DNA of 64,000 nt from G965218495 sp965262785 (lineage in GTDB: Bacteria; Bacteroidota; Rhodothermia; Rhodothermales; Bin80). Location: contig OZ253559.1 of the NCBI GenBank assembly GCA_965262785.1, forward strand, positions 992,001-1,056,000, written 5' to 3'. The position numbers and the translations under genes were made by a program. Positions 35,362 to 44,758 of this stretch are shown one piece after another (positions within the stretch are counted from its first letter, which is position 1; each line of letters opens with the position of its first letter). The notes beneath the pieces are model-generated. The model saw only the letters and a program-made list of their open reading frames with translations, had not been told where the DNA came from and ran no database searches.

Positions 35362-36744
35362 ATGACACGCAGCGTCGGATACTCGTTCGTATTGGCACTG
35401 GTCCTGATGGTACCGGCCGCCAGCGCCCAGGAGGACACCGTTCGGGTGAGCGTGCAGCAGGTTATTGCGCGGGCCTTGGAGGTAAGCCCGGACCTCGAGG
35501 CTGCCCGGGCACGGGCCCGCTATGCGGAAGCGCGCACTGGTATGGCCCGAAGCAGCCGATATCTTACTGAGATGAAAATCGAGTCGGCGTTTGCGATGGT
35601 GCCCGGCCTCACCAATCCCAATGGTGTTCCTGTAAGTCAGCTGTACTTGGATCCATCGGTGCGCAATGACTATTCCAACCTGAGCCCCTACGCACAATCG
35701 GAGTTTGAACTTCTCCAGCCGATCTACACCTTTGGTGCACTAAGTGGCAGCATCCGCGCTGCCGCGTATGGCGCCGAAGCGGAAGTCGGCGCCGCACAGA
35801 CGCTCGAGTTGGATGTTGCCCTCCGCGCGGCCGATCTGTATTACGGCGTCCTTCTGGCTAATGATCTGTTTGCCCTCACGGGTAAGGCCACCGATGTACT
35901 GGCCCAGGCTACGCGTGAGATCGACCGCTTGCTGGAGGAAGGGGACCCGGAGGTTGATGATGCGGACAAGTACCAGGTGCTGATTACCGAACAGGAGCTC
36001 CACCGGCGTATAACGGAAGTCACGGAAATGCGTGCTTTGGCGCTTGCGGGACTTCGCCGGCAGCTGCTCCTGGGCGAGGGTGCAGTCGCATTGCCAGCGG
36101 AAGCAGAATTGCAGCCGCTGGATTTTGTACCGCTAGCGCTAAGCGAGTACTATACCCTGGCGCGCGCAAACCGCCCGGAGCTGGCCCGTGCACGCGCGGG
36201 GCTGCACGCCCGGGAGGCGCTCGTCCAGGTAGCGCGCGCAGATTACTATCCTCAGATCGTGTTTGGGTTCTCGCTCACGGTAACGGGTGCCGCGAACCGG
36301 CATCGCCAGTCCAACCCGTTTATCAGCGACGGCTTTCGGCGCAGCAGCGCGCGAACGGGGATTGGGTTCAGGCAGAAACTCAACTTTGCGCAAACCAAGG
36401 CGCGTGTCGCGCAGGCCAGGGCCCAGCGCGACGAGGTGGGGCACTGGCTGACGGCCGCGGAGCAGCTTGTGCTCCTCAGTGTGGAGCAGGCCTACCGGGA
36501 GCTATCCATTGCTGAAGCAGTGCTTACGGCACAAGACTCCTCGCTTGCAATCAGCAAGGAGTGGCTGCGAGTAGAAACCATCAACTTTGACCTGGATCTC
36601 GGTAGCACCGAGAACCTCATTGACGCGGTGCAGGCGAATCTGGAACTTGAGGCACGTCATCTTGAGGCGGTCCGGCGATTCAACATGGCAGTGCTCCAGT
36701 TGCATCGTGCTGCAGGCATTCTGGGCCGCCAGGTGGGGTGGTAG
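35362..36744 (+). CDS. TolC-family outer-membrane efflux protein
   Basis: The 460-residue protein has a signal peptide MTRSVGYSFVLALVLMVPAA, cleaved near ASAQE, and two OEP domains of long helices. Typical stretches are ARARYAEARTGMARSSRYLT, LAATRANRPELARARAGLHA-like RANRPELARARAGLHAREAL and IAKEWLRVETINFDLDLGST-like segments. TolC-type proteins form trimers that span the outer membrane and periplasm for export. No inner-membrane partner is encoded nearby. The start at 35362 is preceded by GAAGACGGA and avoids overlap with the synthetase gene. Confidence 0.88.
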   Translation: MTRSVGYSFVLALVLMVPAASAQEDTVRVSVQQVIARALEVSPDLEAARARARYAEARTGMARSSRYLTEMKIESAFAMVPGLTNPNGVPVSQLYLDPSVRNDYSNLSPYAQSEFELLQPIYTFGALSGSIRAAAYGAEAEVGAAQTLELDVALRAADLYYGVLLANDLFALTGKATDVLAQATREIDRLLEEGDPEVDDADKYQVLITEQELHRRITEVTEMRALALAGLRRQLLLGEGAVALPAEAELQPLDFVPLALSEYYTLARANRPELARARAGLHAREALVQVARADYYPQIVFGFSLTVTGAANRHRQSNPFISDGFRRSSARTGIGFRQKLNFAQTKARVAQARAQRDEVGHWLTAAEQLVLLSVEQAYRELSIAEAVLTAQDSSLAISKEWLRVETINFDLDLGSTENLIDAVQANLELEARHLEAVRRFNMAVLQLHRAAGILGRQVGW

Positions 36745-36782
36745 GCGGTACTAATGGTAGATTGAGCCTCGGCTGTCCACTG

Positions 36783-39356
36783 CTAGAACGATACTGTCGC
36801 GGTCATCGAGATTGACCTAGGAGCGCCGAGCCAAGCGGCATTCTCGGTGATGGCGGACAGATAGGCCTGATCAAACAGATTATTCGCCACGATCGAAAAC
36901 TCCGTCGACCTGAATACATGGCCCAGGGCCTCGGCTGAGAATCCCACATAAGCATCCGCCAGCCAGTAAGCGTCCGCGTACCAGTCCGCCGTTAGGCTAA
37001 CACGCCGCGGTGATGTGTACTTTACTGTCAGCCCCATGCGCAGGGGCGCGACTCGATCAAGCGATATGACCCACAGTCGTTCGGGTACGCCGGTGACGTC
37101 AGCCCCTGCGATGATATTCTGGCTTGCGTCGACGAGCGGGTCACCACTGCCTAAGTATTCCGAATTGTTGGAAGTAAGGGTGGTGTAGAGTGACATGTGC
37201 TGCGGCAATTGTACAGTCGCTGAAAGCTCAAGGCCGCTCGTACGGATGCCGCCTGCGTTAAAGTAAGCGCCGCCACCCGGGATGAGGTAGTTAGGGCCGG
37301 CGGGCGTTTGCGGGCCTAGGTAGACGATTCTGTTTTGGAAATCGATGAAGTATCCAGTGGCACCTAGTGCAATCCACTTCCCCGTGTACTGAAGTCCGAC
37401 ATCGATGTTGGACGCGGATTCCGGTTCGAGAGCGTCGAGGCTCCGTCCGGGGACCTCGAGCAGGGTGCTGCTGATTGCCTTGAAATTCTGGGCATAGCCT
37501 GCAAAAAGGTGCAGGCCCTCGACTGGCGTCTCGTATGTGACACCGCCGGAGGCGAGCAGTTTCGAATCGGAATTGGCCTCCAGATCCGCATCGACGCCAA
37601 ACAAGTCTATGCGCGATACTCTAACCAAGAACTGCTTCAGGCCTCCGCTCAGCGCGAACGGGCCGGCATAAAACGTCTCCTCGACGTACCACCGGAAGAC
37701 GTGCTGCGGGAAGTCCCACTCGTACTGGTGCCAATAAGCCTGCTGATTCCACGCGAAGCTGACCGTAGGATCCAGTATCTGGTGCCAATCCCTACCAAGG
37801 TCGCGTCGCGATCTTTCGTACCAAAGGCCAGTGCGCAACTTGCTGACGGCCGCGCCAACATCGGCGAACCACTCTTCGTCCAGCGTTAGGCCGATGCGGT
37901 CCTTACCATAGTGGCTGTGGCGGTATGACTGCACCGCCGTGGCACCCGGGTGGCATGCCGGGTCGACCTCTGCGCCGCCTGATCCGTAGTAGTTGAATAT
38001 GTAAGATGACGAACACCCAGGCGTCGGTCCAACAGCGACTCCGCCCGTGTTTACGAATCGGATCAGCCCGAGCTGTGTGCCTCCTCGCACCGGCGTTGTT
38101 CCCGTGAGCTCCGATTCGGGTCCTGCGCCGTCATCGGTGATATCCACAACATAGGGTGGAAGCCAGTCGCCGCGGCCCCGGTGCCGGTGGACATAGGCCC
38201 CGGCGCTCAGCGACGTGCCGCCCTTAAGCGGCAGCTCCGCTTTCAGGTAGGCTAGCGTGTTACTCCTCCGGGTCTCCCACCCCGGCCGGTAAAACTGATT
38301 CAGGTACGGCACGCCGGGCCATTCGCCAATCAAGCGGTCCGAACGGGGGCTGGCCCTGAAATCGGCCTCGCTATAGATCCTCTGGAAGTTGTTTTCATAG
38401 ATGTTGTCGTATGAAAGGTAGCTGGTGACCTCGACTCGCCCATGCGATAAGGCGAGCTTGGCTGCGACATGCTCACGCTCGTTTCGCGCCGAACCTTCCA
38501 CCCAATCAGTCGATTCCTGACGAATGGCAGCAATCCATGCACGTGCCTGGCCACCGGAAAACGGTCCCGTGTCAATCCGCATATGAAACCTCTTGCCCTC
38601 GTATTCGCCAATGGTGGCTGACGCCGTATAGGTACGCTCTTCTGCCGGATCATTTGTCTGATAGTTAAAGGTGCCACCGAGCGCTTCGACAGACCGCGAA
38701 GCGATGTCGGCTGTTCCTTGGGACACCTCAACGGTGCGGAGGTTCGTCGGATCAACGAACCGGTTCGCCTTTGCCCCGCTGAAGTAGTCGGAAGTGCCAT
38801 TCGGGAAACCGTCGATGGTCGTGCCGATCTGCGCCTCGCTGATGGTAACTTGGAAGCCACGCATAGCAATGTTGCTTGACCAATCATCAAAGCCGTACGC
38901 ATCACCCTCCTGGATGGATACGCCAGGCAGGTTGTCGACCACCGACGTCACGTTCGTGATGTTGGAATGTTGATACTTCATCGGCTCGGCAACGACGTTG
39001 CTTGCGAAGGTTCGGGTCTCCTCAGCAACGACGCTGATTTCCTCGAGTCTGGCGACACTGGTTTCCATTCGCACATCAAGGGTGGTGACTCCGGGACTCA
39101 AGCTGTATCGCCGTGTTCTGAATCCCACAATTGAAAAAACCAGAACATCCTTCAGTGTCCGAAGGTCGATGAAATACGCACCATTCCTGTCCGTCACCGT
39201 CCCGATGAATGTGCCCTCAATGACAACTGTTACGCCTGGCAGGACCTCTCCGGTATCATCCGCAACCACAATACCGGAAACTGCAATCTGTCCCCTGGCA
39301 TCCTGGTGCACTTGAAATGCGAGCATGATGGCGGCAATGGCGATAGCGATTCTCAT
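36783..39356 (-). CDS. TonB-dependent outer-membrane receptor
   Basis: The 857-residue protein has a signal peptide (MRIAIAIAAIMLAFQVHQDA) and a carboxypeptidase-regulatory-like N-terminal domain (VSGIVVADDTGEVLPGVTVV). A plug domain follows (VVDNLPGVSIQEGDAYGFDD and NIAMRGFQVTISEAQIGTTI), then a beta barrel ending in phenylalanine. Such receptors import large or scarce ligands with energy from TonB. No SusD-type lipoprotein lies next to it, so it is not an obvious SusCD glycan system. The ligand is unknown. Confidence 0.92.
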   Translation of the reverse strand: MRIAIAIAAIMLAFQVHQDARGQIAVSGIVVADDTGEVLPGVTVVIEGTFIGTVTDRNGAYFIDLRTLKDVLVFSIVGFRTRRYSLSPGVTTLDVRMETSVARLEEISVVAEETRTFASNVVAEPMKYQHSNITNVTSVVDNLPGVSIQEGDAYGFDDWSSNIAMRGFQVTISEAQIGTTIDGFPNGTSDYFSGAKANRFVDPTNLRTVEVSQGTADIASRSVEALGGTFNYQTNDPAEERTYTASATIGEYEGKRFHMRIDTGPFSGGQARAWIAAIRQESTDWVEGSARNEREHVAAKLALSHGRVEVTSYLSYDNIYENNFQRIYSEADFRASPRSDRLIGEWPGVPYLNQFYRPGWETRRSNTLAYLKAELPLKGGTSLSAGAYVHRHRGRGDWLPPYVVDITDDGAGPESELTGTTPVRGGTQLGLIRFVNTGGVAVGPTPGCSSSYIFNYYGSGGAEVDPACHPGATAVQSYRHSHYGKDRIGLTLDEEWFADVGAAVSKLRTGLWYERSRRDLGRDWHQILDPTVSFAWNQQAYWHQYEWDFPQHVFRWYVEETFYAGPFALSGGLKQFLVRVSRIDLFGVDADLEANSDSKLLASGGVTYETPVEGLHLFAGYAQNFKAISSTLLEVPGRSLDALEPESASNIDVGLQYTGKWIALGATGYFIDFQNRIVYLGPQTPAGPNYLIPGGGAYFNAGGIRTSGLELSATVQLPQHMSLYTTLTSNNSEYLGSGDPLVDASQNIIAGADVTGVPERLWVISLDRVAPLRMGLTVKYTSPRRVSLTADWYADAYWLADAYVGFSAEALGHVFRSTEFSIVANNLFDQAYLSAITENAAWLGAPRSISMTATVSF

Positions 39357-39439
39357 GGGGCCGGCTGCTGTTGGACAACAAGAACTCTAGGTATAAGCCA
39401 AAATCCTAGTAAATACAAGATGTTGTGCTGTGCCAAGGG

Positions 39440-39460
39440 ATTGCACATTTTCAAGTTGGG
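39440..39460. repeat. Left inverted end of the IS256-like element
   Basis: This 21-bp block, with core ATTGCACA and TTCAAGTTGGG, matches the right end at 42079-42099 in inverse orientation with two mismatches. Weaker similarity extends on both sides. Confidence 0.8.
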
Positions 39461-39480
39461 TTTCGGCGGCTTCTGCCGAG

Positions 39481-39740
39481 ATGGGCCCTCAATGTAGATA
39501 TCTTTTGGCAATGGATTGCGCTACGGGCCGTGTGTGTGGGTGCAAATGGGACGGTGCATGCTTATATGGGCCCAAATGCGTGCTCACACGCGGATTTTCG
39601 GGCGTAGGCAGGCTCGTGGAGTGACTTTCCGGGCACGATATCCCGCAGGTATCCTCTGATTGCACGCGTAAGCGGCGATCTTGGCACGGTGCAGCGCCTC
39701 AGAGCGCCCAGACAGCTGCGGGTTTTGCGTTGTGCCAGCG
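39481..39740. other. Non-coding tail inside the IS256-like element
   Basis: About 260 bp between the left terminal repeat and the transposase stop show no gene and no recognisable regulatory site. Confidence 0.4.
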
Positions 39741-41054
39741 TCAGCAGCGCACTACTGCGCTGGGGCATTGAGCGCCAGGTGTTGCCTTTGCAGTCCTTTG
39801 GGGCCGGCAGACCGAATCCCCACTAACCCATCGATCCCCGGAGGTGGTCAGCGCCTGGGTCAGCTCCTTCATGTCCTCCCGGCGTATCGGCTTCAGATTC
39901 GACTCGTACTGCATGAATATCGCCCCGCACCAGCGCTGACGCATCCCCGATGATCCCCAGCGCTTCACGTTCCGTGATCGGTTCGCAATAATGCTGTTGA
40001 GGTTCTCGATGATGTTCGTCGTCTTCAGACTGTCTCTGACAGCCTGGTTCCGCACCCCCAACCGGTGAAGCGTCAGCGTATCCTCCAAACCCTCCTCCAG
40101 ACTGCGTGCGGCTTTCGGACACGATCGCTGCAGCGCTTCATGCAGCGACGCAAGCGCCGCCCGTGCCTCCGCGTACGTGGGTAGCTCCCAAGCCGCCTGA
40201 AGCCGGCGCTTCATTTGCGTGGCCGCTGGCTTGCTTTTGATGTGACGCGTCACATTGGTACGCTTGTGCCACTGGCAGCGCTGGAACACGACCGCATCCC
40301 CAAACACCGCGCTGATCCCCTTGCGAAGCCCGCGGCTGCCGTCCACCTGCACCAACAGCTTGTCGGTATGGGTGAAGCCCCGACGCAACAGATCCTGCAG
40401 CAGCGACTCCACCTGCGCACTGTTCTCGGTACGGCTTTCCGCAAAGCCCAGTACGACCTTCTCGCCCTCGGTCGTGATGCCCATCGCTACGGTCATCTGC
40501 ATACCAGCCAAATACTTGCCATCAAGCAGGAGCACCGCAAAGGTGTGCTGATCGAATCGGCGCGTCTCAAATGCCTTCAGTAGCGCTGCCGTCTGCGTAA
40601 TGAAGGCGTTGCCAATGCTGCTGGCACTCAACCCCAGACTATCGGTAAAGACTTGGGCCGCCTGCCTGTAATTGCGCCGCGACAGTCCACACAGCAACCC
40701 TCGTGTCACGCTTTCCCGGTCCATAAGCCCACGCTCGCGCAAGAGGCGGTACGTTTGCAGAGGACGCTCCTTTCGGGTTCGTACATTCCGCACGCGCGGA
40801 ACGCGGACCGCAATGCGCTCCAAACCGACGCGGATGGAACCCGGATTCGCCCCCCAGCGCTGAAAGCCGGTCTTATGGTGCTTCCCACGTGCGCCGCATA
40901 TGAAGTGGGCCTCGGCTTCCATGACCCATGTGGCCATCTTGGTAAGAAGATGATCAAGACACCCAAGGCAGCTGGCCAGGCCGATGAAGTTCCTTTGCGC
41001 AAGCCCCCGAAAGTCCTCGATGAGTGATTGATCCAGCATAGGGGTATGGGGCAT
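39741..41054 (-). CDS. IS256-family (mutator-type) transposase
   Basis: The 437-residue protein has an N-terminal DNA-binding region (about residues 60-130, VRVPRVRNVRTRKERPLQTY) and the IS256 catalytic core. The acidic triad is D178 (VLLLDGKY), D238 (LLVQVDGSRGL) and E350 (TTNIIENLN), and the C-x2-H motif (CQWH, 260-263) lies between the second and third. Spacing of about 60 and 112 residues between them fits the family. The start codon overlaps the stop of the upstream gene as TGATG. The last 30 residues (after LTTSGDRWVSG) look atypical. It seems catalytically complete. Confidence 0.92.
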   Translation of the reverse strand: MPHTPMLDQSLIEDFRGLAQRNFIGLASCLGCLDHLLTKMATWVMEAEAHFICGARGKHHKTGFQRWGANPGSIRVGLERIAVRVPRVRNVRTRKERPLQTYRLLRERGLMDRESVTRGLLCGLSRRNYRQAAQVFTDSLGLSASSIGNAFITQTAALLKAFETRRFDQHTFAVLLLDGKYLAGMQMTVAMGITTEGEKVVLGFAESRTENSAQVESLLQDLLRRGFTHTDKLLVQVDGSRGLRKGISAVFGDAVVFQRCQWHKRTNVTRHIKSKPAATQMKRRLQAAWELPTYAEARAALASLHEALQRSCPKAARSLEEGLEDTLTLHRLGVRNQAVRDSLKTTNIIENLNSIIANRSRNVKRWGSSGMRQRWCGAIFMQYESNLKPIRREDMKELTQALTTSGDRWVSGDSVCRPQRTAKATPGAQCPSAVVRC

Positions 41055-42022
41055 CAGACGGCGTTAAGGTTGATGAGACTCTCACGAAGTTGTGGCAGAA
41101 AGGCCGCATGGGCCACACGGCGCAGCTGAGCCTCGTGTTCCAACAGTGCCAGTGCCATCTGTTCGCGTTGCTGGAAAACGGCGCTGGCCGGGGTCTGCAA
41201 CCTGCGACTGATGGCATCCATGAAGCGCATCACGCGTAGCCCCCGGTCGAGCTTGAGCAGCATGCCCGTGCGTTGAATCGTCAGAGATTGCTCCAGACCC
41301 TCCCATAAAACCTTCGCTGCGGACCGATTGACGCGCGTCAAGTCCTGGTGAATACGGGTGAGTGCGCGTTCAGCTTCCCGGGCATCGAACCCATTCCATG
41401 CCTGGCGGAGGCGATTGCGATACACAGGAACAAGGTCTTCCGGAAGACCGCAGGTGATTTGATCCAACAGCGAATTGAGACAGCGCTGTATAGCGACCTT
41501 GGCGCCGAACACCTGGCGCACCGCCGATTGAAGTCCCGTACTGCTGGGCAGCACACAGAGCAGCCCGGCGGCGGCCGAAAGACCACGATCGGACAGCGAC
41601 TGCACAAAGGACGTAAGAGCAGAGACGTTTTCAGGGTAGCACGCTACCAGGCCAAGTATGCGGCGATAGCCCGTGATGGTCAGACCCGCTCCAAGAACGA
41701 TGTTAACGCCGCGTGGGCACAGCCCGCGCAGCCAGATCGCAACGATCGGGTCGTCTTGCAGACTGCGCGAATGCAACAGCTGCCACGCTTCATTCAACTG
41801 CGCCGAGTCCGGCTTTGTGTCCTGGGCCGCAGCAGAAGCCTTCATCACTACGGGCGGTGGCGCCGGCTGCTGATGCGCTGCCGGAATGGGCCAGTCGGTG
41901 GTCAATTGTTGCAGTATGTGCGTGCAGAGCTTCATCAGAAGCCGTCGCGAGTCACCGGAGGGATTGATCTGGGCGTCTAAAGGTGCCTCAGCCCTCCCCA
42001 AAACAGGCTGTGAGGGGTTCAT
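41054..42022 (-). CDS. Catalytically inactivated IS256 transposase homologue carried by the same element
   Basis: This 322-residue protein aligns with the core of the transposase encoded next to it over about residues 88-275. Shared landmarks are LGLVACYPENVSALTSFVQ for LGFAESRTENSAQVESLLQ, VFGAKVAIQRC for VFGDAVVFQRC, and KVLWEGLEQSLTIQR for RSLEEGLEDTLTLHR. All three acidic positions are lost: D178 becomes R99 (IWLRG), D238 falls in VLPSSTGL, and E350 falls near DAIS (269-272). The His of the C-x2-H motif is also gone. The N-terminal DNA-binding region is replaced by an unrelated Pro- and Ala-rich segment. Its stop overlaps the transposase start, so the two are probably co-translated. A regulator or subunit role is an inference. 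Confidence 0.8.
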   Translation of the reverse strand: MNPSQPVLGRAEAPLDAQINPSGDSRRLLMKLCTHILQQLTTDWPIPAAHQQPAPPPVVMKASAAAQDTKPDSAQLNEAWQLLHSRSLQDDPIVAIWLRGLCPRGVNIVLGAGLTITGYRRILGLVACYPENVSALTSFVQSLSDRGLSAAAGLLCVLPSSTGLQSAVRQVFGAKVAIQRCLNSLLDQITCGLPEDLVPVYRNRLRQAWNGFDAREAERALTRIHQDLTRVNRSAAKVLWEGLEQSLTIQRTGMLLKLDRGLRVMRFMDAISRRLQTPASAVFQQREQMALALLEHEAQLRRVAHAAFLPQLRESLINLNAV

Positions 42023-42078
42023 ATGATTGGAAAGGAATGGTGGAGACTAGGGTCCACCTCCACAGCAACTCTCCAATT

Positions 42079-42099
42079 CCCAACTTGAATTTGTGCAAT
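42079..42099. repeat. Right inverted end of the IS256-like element
   Basis: Inverse match to 39440-39460 (core TTCAAGTTGGG and ATTGCACA on the minus strand). It lies about 60 bp upstream of the first gene of the element. Confidence 0.8.
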
Positions 42100-42292
42100 G
42101 CCTGTGCCAAAGTCGGGGTGATAGAGGGAAGGAGCCCCGCATACGAGTCCAACTGCGGCCCGTGCGCTCGGATCATGGGGCACAGCAAAGGAGAAATCTC
42201 TTGGAAGTTGACTAGGGCAATTGAAATCCCGGGCCTTGGCCCCCGCATGAGCAGGTATACAGATTGGGAGCATCATGGCCAGGCCTGGACGC

Positions 42293-43189
42293 TTACCCCG
42301 CAAGGGGATGACGTTGTAGAAGCCACCGACACCCCGCAACACGGACGCGGCGCGCAAGTGGTTTGAGGCCGCGCACTGGCCGGACGGCGGGAAGGCCTGC
42401 CTGCGTTGCGGAAGCTCCAACGTGTATTACCTCGAGCGCTTCAACGCCGCGGTAGTTGAGCGGGACCAGGGCATTGTGTCGGGAGGCTGGCAGCCAGCGA
42501 TACCGGTAGCAGAGAGGTGTCCACACCGCGGGGTCAGGAGCGGCGGGATCAGGACCATCACGTCCACCATACAGCAGGACATTGCCTGCTTGACACCACA
42601 CAGATTTGTTGGGGCACCACTCATTCTCCGGAGGCGGGGCCACTCCCGGCGGCAGCGTACTGTGTGGCTGGAAGCAGGGCGGAGGCTTTTCGCTTGCCTT
42701 GAACAGGTCACGGACGTAGTCAACGCCGCCTGTATTGAAGACCCCGTACAAGGCTCTTGACGCCTTTTGGCTGGTCCGGTCCTCGAACGATTCGTATAAG
42801 CGCACGAAGACGTCCTTTGCTCTGGTATACGGGTTACCAAGGTCGGCATTTTCAAATGAGGCCGCGGCAGAGGTCAACACTATACTCGCCTTGGTTTCCT
42901 GCCACTTGGTACCGTCGCGCATAAGCCGCAGGAGATCCCCGACGAATGCATCCAGTTCGGTAGCCGGGCGGGTATCGAACTGCTTTCGCAGCACGGCCGC
43001 AGCCGCCAATTGGCCGTACCTGGGGTCGACGGTTGCCACCTCCATCAGAGCACGCAGCGCCGTCGCGGGCGCCTGCCCTACGCCATTCTCAATTGCCTTA
43101 CCGTGCCTAGGCGTGATACACAGAGAATCCTGTGCCCCTGCACCAACCGGAAGCAAGAGGACCAGCAGTGAAAGCATCAGATGCTTCAA
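42293..43189 (-). pseudogene. Secreted protein of unknown function, 3' end replaced by transposase remnant
   Basis: The 298-codon frame begins with a signal peptide, MKHLMLSLLVLLLPVGAGAQ. The mature part includes Cys-rich and Pro-rich stretches (PPPCFQPHSTLPPGVAPPPE, then EWCPNKSVWCQAGN). I do not recognise the family. From about codon 248 (after NYRGVEA) it reads antisense through the ISXO2-type fragment at 42316-42446, so its natural C-terminus is probably lost. It may still be expressed as a shortened secreted protein. Confidence 0.6.
42316..42446 (+). pseudogene. ISXO2/IS1595-type transposase fragment (zinc-ribbon start only)
   Basis: A plus-strand frame without a start codon reads TDAARKWFEAAHWPDGG and KACLRCGSSNVYYLERFN. 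This is the conserved N-terminus of IS1595/ISXO2 transposases, with the WPDG and CxxC zinc-ribbon features. The match ends near 42446, where the minus-strand secreted-protein gene takes over. It is a remnant of about 40 codons, too short to function. Confidence 0.7.
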
Positions 43190-43987
43190 TTTGTCCTCCT
43201 TCAGCAGGCATGCCGACTAGATGCGGCCTGTAACCGGGGAAAACGGTACAACCAGCGAGGTGGATGATTCAAGAAGCTACTACCGTTTTTGAACCCCCTT
43301 GCCCTGTATCCTGCATTCAGACACGAATCCTGGCAGAAACAGTACCATACATCCCCTACCTCGCGGTGCACATGACTCTCGGTGTCGGCAACCTATTCTA
43401 TCATCCATCGACGTACGGATCTTCGAACTGCTCAGGCCGGCGTTGAACTCTCCTCATGCTTCGATTCATGTTCGAGGTTGCCGGACCTGAATGTGTTCAT
43501 GGCGGACAGGAGTCCGCAGCGGGCATGCACCAGGCTGTAGCTAGCGTTGGTCGGGAGGGCGGAGGACGAAGAGCATGTTTTGCTCGCACCCGCGTTCGCC
43601 GACCTAGATCTGGAGCATACGGCATGGATGTAGATCGTGGTTCGAATCGATGGAGCACTACTCGCCGCATTGATTCCCACGGCGACTAGCAGCATACCAA
43701 GAGAAGGCGACTATTTGCCCCTATCATGGCACGCCTTTCGTCACCTAGTCCGCGGGGATGTCGCACATGCTCGACCGAATCCACCTTGACCTGGACGCCC
43801 ATGCCAGCTGTCTGACAGAAGCGCCTAAACTGCGGCTTCAGCGGCTCTTGGATTCAGCCACATCTGAACTCGGACAGACTTGGAGGGCCAGCTCTCACAC
43901 CATTCCCGTATCCACCCTTGAAGAGGGAGCTGGCTCGGCAGAATATGGAGCGGAAGATCTGGGTCCGCGCAACTCTTGGTCGCGCAG
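43190..43987. other. Gene-poor interval
   Basis: About 800 bp without a recognisable gene. Small frames at 43432-43695 (-) and 43758-43991 (+) show no family resemblance. The sequence ggttcgaatc near 43640 recalls a tRNA T loop, but no cloverleaf forms around it. Confidence 0.45.
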
Positions 43988-44758
43988 CTAGAAGTCCGTA
44001 TCGGGCGTTGTCAGGTCCAGCTCCCGGATCCAGATGTTACGGTAGCGTACATCGTGCCCCTCGGCCTGTAGCTTGAGGCCACCGGGCGTGTCCGTGATGC
44101 CGATGCCGTTGTCATTGCCCCCGTCTATACCCGAGTTCGGGCCGCCCCATACCTTTTCAATCGGCTGGTTCCGGTGCACCTTTACTCCGTTGAAGTACAT
44201 CGTGACATGGGCGCGCTCTGTACGCACCCCGTCCTCAAAGCGTGCTGCCCGAAATACGATGTCATATGCATTCCAGGTCCCGGTGCCGTTGTACGGGTGG
44301 TACGGCGCTGCCGCTTCGTTGATGACCGCCGCCATCCCGTGGGTCGTAGAGTCACCGTCCAGCACCTGGATTTCGTAGCGGTTTTGCAGATATACGCCGC
44401 TATTGCCACCATTCTGCGCAATAAGAAACTCTATGTGCAGGCGAAAGTCACGGAACTTCTGCTTCGTGACGATATCGGCCGCCCCGTAAAGGCCACCGAT
44501 CGCGGCGGAATCGTAACTGCTCACGACCGTACCCTTACCTACAGGGTCCTCAACGATTTGCCACTTGATCGGCAGCTCCGCAGCGAAGCGCGGGCCTTCC
44601 CAATATGTCCAGTTGGCGTCCAGCGTTTCCCGTGAGCCATCAAACAGTACCGTTGTACCCTCCGGTGCCTCTGCTCCTACGCCTATCTGGGCCTGTACCG
44701 GCAGCGCCGCAATCAGCGCAGATACTACGACTGTAAGGGCTAACGAGCATCTATTCAT
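43988..44758 (-). CDS. Secreted DUF1080 (3-keto-disaccharide hydrolase-like) protein
   Basis: The protein has 256 residues from MNRCSLALTVVVSALIAALP, a signal peptide cleaved near VQAQ. The mature domain is a DUF1080 concanavalin-like fold: FRDFRLHIEFLIAQNGGNSG, VYLQNRYEIQVLDG, WNAYDIVFRAARFEDG and GHDVRYRNIWIREL. The family includes 3-keto-glycoside hydrolases and many uncharacterised secreted sugar-binding proteins. It has no recognisable neighbour in the same pathway. The start at 44758 is preferred over the open frame to 44803. Confidence 0.9.
   Translation of the reverse strand: MNRCSLALTVVVSALIAALPVQAQIGVGAEAPEGTTVLFDGSRETLDANWTYWEGPRFAAELPIKWQIVEDPVGKGTVVSSYDSAAIGGLYGAADIVTKQKFRDFRLHIEFLIAQNGGNSGVYLQNRYEIQVLDGDSTTHGMAAVINEAAAPYHPYNGTGTWNAYDIVFRAARFEDGVRTERAHVTMYFNGVKVHRNQPIEKVWGGPNSGIDGGNDNGIGITDTPGGLKLQAEGHDVRYRNIWIRELDLTTPDTDF

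Larger units (their letters stand above)
39431..42110 (-). mobile_element. Two-gene IS256-like element (approximate ends)
   Basis: Inverted end sequences flank two genes. The left end from about 39431 has ATTGCACATTTTCAAGTTGG and the right end, read inward, has ATTGCACAAATTCAAGTTGG; similarity continues further in, to GGGCCCT on the left and GGACCCT on the right. Between them lie an IS256-type transposase gene and an upstream gene for an inactive homologue. At about 2.7 kb it is roughly twice the size of a normal IS256-family element. The exact outer boundary could not be fixed to the base and no target duplication was recognised. Confidence 0.75.

Noticed and set aside
43630..43660. tRNA-like T loop (ggttcgaatc)
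   Set aside because: No acceptor stem or anticodon arm can be formed around it.
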